From contig JAUVKN010000166.1 of the NCBI GenBank assembly GCA_030596245.1, positions 1-8,960 on the forward strand: 8,960 nucleotides of DNA, in the 5' to 3' direction. Position numbers and translations under genes: made by a program. The notes below the pieces were generated by a model. It ran no database searches, was not told the origin of the DNA, and saw only the letters and a list, made by a program, of their open reading frames with translations. Positions 6,244 to 8,960 of this stretch are shown here, in pieces. This DNA is from Bacteroidia bacterium. GTDB lineage: Bacteria; Bacteroidota; Bacteroidia; Bacteroidales; GCA-2748055. Within the stretch, counting starts at the first letter, position 1; each line of letters starts with the position of its first letter.

Positions 6244-6732
6244 TTAAGAAAAACTACTTAAAGATTTATCGTTGTTATCCACATACCCTGAATCCTCTGG
6301 GAGCCCCTCTCCATAACTGGCTTCAACGGCCAGTCTGTCACATCGTTCATTCTCCGGAATACTGGCATGTCCCTTCACCCAAATAAAAGTGACAGAATAC
6401 TTCCTGTACAACTCCAGGAGTTGCTGCCATAGATCGGCGTTCTTCTTTTTTTTATATCGTTTTGCCTCCCAGTTAAAAACCCATCCCTTATTCACGGCAT
6501 CGGAAACGTACCGCGAATCGGTGTAAATCTTTACCTTCAGATCATCTCGCTTCAGGGTTTCCAGTCCTCTGATAACTGCAAGTAGCTCCATCCTGTTGTT
6601 GGTGGTTAACCTAAAACCTTCAGAGAGCTCTTTCCTGTGCTTTCCATAGAGCATTACCACACCCAGTCCACCGGGACCAGGATTTCCCCTTGCAGAACCA
6701 TCGGTATAAATGACTATCTCACCCTGGGACAT
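6244..6732 (-). CDS. rnhA: Ribonuclease HI
   Basis: RNase HI cuts the RNA strand of RNA/DNA hybrids using two metal ions, clearing R-loops and primers in the cytoplasm. All active-site residues are visible: Asp11 in YTDGSARGNPGPGG, Glu49 in TTNNRMEL, Asp72 in YTDSRYV, His122 in WVKGHAS and Asp132 in CDRLAVEA, matching E. coli Asp10, Glu48, Asp70, His124 and Asp134. The basic substrate-binding protrusion is present (WEAKRYKKKKNADLW, 88-102). The 162 residues are close to the E. coli length of 155; the last 20 or so residues are a polar tail (EDSGYVDNNDKSLSSFS). The lysine run is encoded over an 8-base A homopolymer (6446-6453). The gene starts 7 bases after the peptidase stop, with no clear Shine-Dalgarno site, so co-transcription is likely although the functions are unrelated. 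Confidence 0.97.
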   Translation of the reverse strand: MSQGEIVIYTDGSARGNPGPGGLGVVMLYGKHRKELSEGFRLTTNNRMELLAVIRGLETLKRDDLKVKIYTDSRYVSDAVNKGWVFNWEAKRYKKKKNADLWQQLLELYRKYSVTFIWVKGHASIPENERCDRLAVEASYGEGLPEDSGYVDNNDKSLSSFS

Positions 6733-6739
6733 GGTTGCA

Positions 6740-8896
6740 TTACTTTACGAGGGTCATCTCATTCACCAGGTGACTGGCCCCGGCATATTTATCAATGATG
6801 AACATTACATACCTGATATCCACATTGATACACTTTTGTAGTTCGGTCTCAAATGCAACATCACCGCTCATGGCCTCCCAATTGCCATCGAATGCTAACC
6901 CGAGTAGCTCACCATTGCCATTAATTACAGGACTTCCAGAGTTTCCACCTGTAATGTCGTTGTTGGTGGTGAAGCAAACGTTCAGCTTGCCATCAACACC
7001 ATATGGTCCATAATCTTTCCCCTGGTATAACTCCTTGAGCCTGTCGGTTACTTCGAATTCGAAATTAGAAGGGTCCTCTTTTTCCATGACACCTTTAAGG
7101 GTGGTATAATGTGTGTAAAGAACGGCATCCCTGGGAAAATAATCCCCCACTTCACCATAATTCATCCTCATGGTTGAATTGGCATCTGAATAGAATTCCT
7201 TCCCGGGGTACATTTCAACCAGTCCTTTCAGGAAGAGTCTGCTACCCCTGGTATAGGCTTCATCATATTCCGCAAGCCTCCCCCTTAATTCAAAATACTT
7301 TTGTGAGGCTATCATAGCAATATAGGCGGGATCCTTCCTCAGTACCTTTAAAGATGGATTGTCCAGGAAAGCCAGAAAGCTCTCCTGGTCAGTTACAATT
7401 GATCTCTTGAAGTACTTCTCCACATATTTCTCTGCATCACCTTTATACTTGGTTTTGACCTCAAGAATATTGGATGGCAGGTACTCTTCATCCAGCTCCT
7501 CAATCAATAATTTGATCATGGCCGTCATCACTTTTTTATCGGTGGATTGATTGTAATCCTTATAGAAATCGGCCGAGACCTCCTTCAGTCCTTCAACCAC
7601 ATTGCTGACATCCTCCTGGTAGGGCTCCGGATCAGCCAGCACCCACTCAAGCGCGGTGAGGTCGCTTGCGAACATCACTGACTCCATTCCTCCCCTGAAA
7701 ATAGTTTCCTCCAGATACTGGTAGGCATTTTGCAGTTCTTTCCGCCCATCTACAGCTTCCCTGATATCCTTCAGTGCATTTCCGTAAGATGCTTTTCGGT
7801 TTTTGTCCTGGTCCACCCATTCGGTAAAAGCTGCTTCACGTTCCTGTTTTTTTCCTACCACATTTAAACTTTCAAGACCCTTACTCTGACCAATGGAATA
7901 TTTCCAATAGTTGGAGGAGCGTGAGTATTTGGAAGCGTACTGAATCCTCACCTTATCATCGGCCATCATATCTGCTATCTGGAGGTCCTGCTTGATCCCC
8001 CGGATGTGGATCCGGTTGGGGTGCTCGATCTCAAGCAATTCCTTAATCTCCCATGAAGTCATATAGCGATCGGTGCTCCCGGGAAATCCCATCACCATGG
8101 CAAAGTCACCTTTTTCATAACCTTTCAATGAAATAGGGAGGTAGTGCTTTGATTTCAATGGTATATTGTCGGCACTATATTCAGCAGGTTTCCCATCAGG
8201 ACCAGTATAAACCCTGAATATTGAAAAATCACCCGTATGGCGGGGCCACATCCAATTGTCCGTATCATGACCGAATTTTCCAATGGATTCCGGCGGGGCA
8301 CCTACCAGCCGTACATCGGTGTAAGTTTCAGTCACAAATAGAAAAAACCTGTTCCCATTGAACATGCTCTCTACTGTCGCCTCATAATGGGTTCCGACCG
8401 TGGCATCCGATGAAATGGAACGCTCAAGTGACCTGATCTTTGAGTTGCGTTCCCCCATATTCATCTCCTCATTCAATTCCGGGGCAATCTGCCCGGTTAC
8501 CTCTTCCATCCTCACCAGAAAGGTGATGGTTTTTCCTTCGTTGGGCAACTCTTCATCCCTGGTCATGGCCCAGAAACCATTCTTCAAATAATCGTGTTCT
8601 ATCGAACTATGATACTGGATCTCGCCATATCCGCAATGGTGGTTCGTCAGAAGGAGTCCGTCGGGAGAAACCAACTCTGCCGTGCAGGATCCATCGTCCA
8701 GTGCTCCCACCGCATCCTTCAGGCTTGCATGATTAATGCTGTAGATCTGCTCTGCCGTAAGCTGCAAACCCATCTCGTTCATTTCATCCATGTTAACCTG
8801 ACCGATCAGGCTTAATAACCACATTCCCTCATCTGCATACACCCTAACCTGGAATGCAAGAACAAGCCCTATTACTAAAAGAGATACTTTTCTCAT
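6740..8896 (-). CDS. dpp7: S46-family dipeptidyl-peptidase, DPP7 type (exported serine exopeptidase)
   Basis: S46 peptidases remove dipeptides from the free N-terminus of oligopeptides in the periplasm or at the cell surface, feeding amino-acid catabolism. A signal peptide (1-21) should be cleaved after VYA, leaving the family-typical DEGMW start. The chymotrypsin-like triad is His87 (TNHHCGY), Asp223 (TGDFSIFRVY) and Ser653 (GNSGSPV). Cys71 and Cys88 fit the conserved disulphide. Asn214, Trp215, Asn329 and Asp670 correspond to residues that hold the substrate N-terminus. The S1 specificity position, 18 residues after the serine, is Gly671 (FDGNWE); DPP7 enzymes have Gly there and prefer hydrophobic P1, while DPP11 has Arg and prefers Asp/Glu. 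The 718 residues match the family. The C-terminus ends at LVK with no type IX secretion domain. The 64 visible upstream bases are AT-rich; I see no clear promoter or Shine-Dalgarno site. It heads the peptidase-rnhA-kinase run. Confidence 0.95.
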   Translation of the reverse strand: MRKVSLLVIGLVLAFQVRVYADEGMWLLSLIGQVNMDEMNEMGLQLTAEQIYSINHASLKDAVGALDDGSCTAELVSPDGLLLTNHHCGYGEIQYHSSIEHDYLKNGFWAMTRDEELPNEGKTITFLVRMEEVTGQIAPELNEEMNMGERNSKIRSLERSISSDATVGTHYEATVESMFNGNRFFLFVTETYTDVRLVGAPPESIGKFGHDTDNWMWPRHTGDFSIFRVYTGPDGKPAEYSADNIPLKSKHYLPISLKGYEKGDFAMVMGFPGSTDRYMTSWEIKELLEIEHPNRIHIRGIKQDLQIADMMADDKVRIQYASKYSRSSNYWKYSIGQSKGLESLNVVGKKQEREAAFTEWVDQDKNRKASYGNALKDIREAVDGRKELQNAYQYLEETIFRGGMESVMFASDLTALEWVLADPEPYQEDVSNVVEGLKEVSADFYKDYNQSTDKKVMTAMIKLLIEELDEEYLPSNILEVKTKYKGDAEKYVEKYFKRSIVTDQESFLAFLDNPSLKVLRKDPAYIAMIASQKYFELRGRLAEYDEAYTRGSRLFLKGLVEMYPGKEFYSDANSTMRMNYGEVGDYFPRDAVLYTHYTTLKGVMEKEDPSNFEFEVTDRLKELYQGKDYGPYGVDGKLNVCFTTNNDITGGNSGSPVINGNGELLGLAFDGNWEAMSGDVAFETELQKCINVDIRYVMFIIDKYAGASHLVNEMTLVK

Positions 8897-8960
8897 GTGT
8901 TACTTTTTATATGATTTTATAAAAATGATTTACGAAGTAAAATGCAAATATTGTAAAATT

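Noticed and set aside
8897..8960. Promoter for the peptidase gene in the AT-rich leader
   Set aside because: An AATATTTG sequence is close to TAnnTTTG but has a mismatch, and the upstream part is cut by the window edge.

Overview
The window looks like a chromosomal segment of a Bacteroidota bacterium, probably of the order Bacteroidales or Marinilabiliales. The evidence is an S46 dipeptidyl-peptidase, an LptE of the Bacteroidota type, a roughly 800-residue two-module FtsX/MacB permease, a SiaB-like (DUF6272) kinase, weak or absent Shine-Dalgarno sites, and a candidate TAnnTTTG promoter box. All seven genes lie on the minus strand, so transcription runs from high to low coordinates. I see no RNA gene, mobile element, CRISPR array or integration scar. 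No stretch longer than 300 bases lacks a gene.

Block 1 (8896 to 5706, first transcribed): a secreted S46 dipeptidyl-peptidase of the DPP7 (hydrophobic P1) type, then ribonuclease HI after 7 bases, then a small GHKL-fold SiaB-like protein kinase after 25 bases. The spacing suggests one transcript. The three functions (peptide use, RNA/DNA hybrid removal, signalling) have no obvious shared pathway.

Block 2 (5554 to 3104): a stand-alone gene for a large FtsX/MacB-type ABC permease. About 150 bases separate it from the genes on each side, and no ATPase gene is next to it. Its leader holds a perfect sigma-54 -24 half-site with a degenerate -12 half-site, and further upstream a short perfect inverted repeat.

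Block 3 (2952 to 1, running off the window): a tight envelope-biogenesis cluster. It encodes a sigma-54 activator without a receiver domain, the LPS-assembly protein LptE, an acidic protein with a C-terminal TPR-like hairpin, and SecG. Gaps are 2, 11 and 12 bases, so this is almost certainly an operon. A Bacteroidota-type promoter candidate sits just upstream of the activator. SecG is cut by the window edge.

I found no clear, wholly undescribed system. The points most worth following are the sigma-54 link between the activator and the neighbouring permease, the cysteine cluster in the SiaB-like kinase with no SiaC partner nearby, the uncharacterised conserved-looking central region of the activator, and the acidic TPR protein between lptE and secG.
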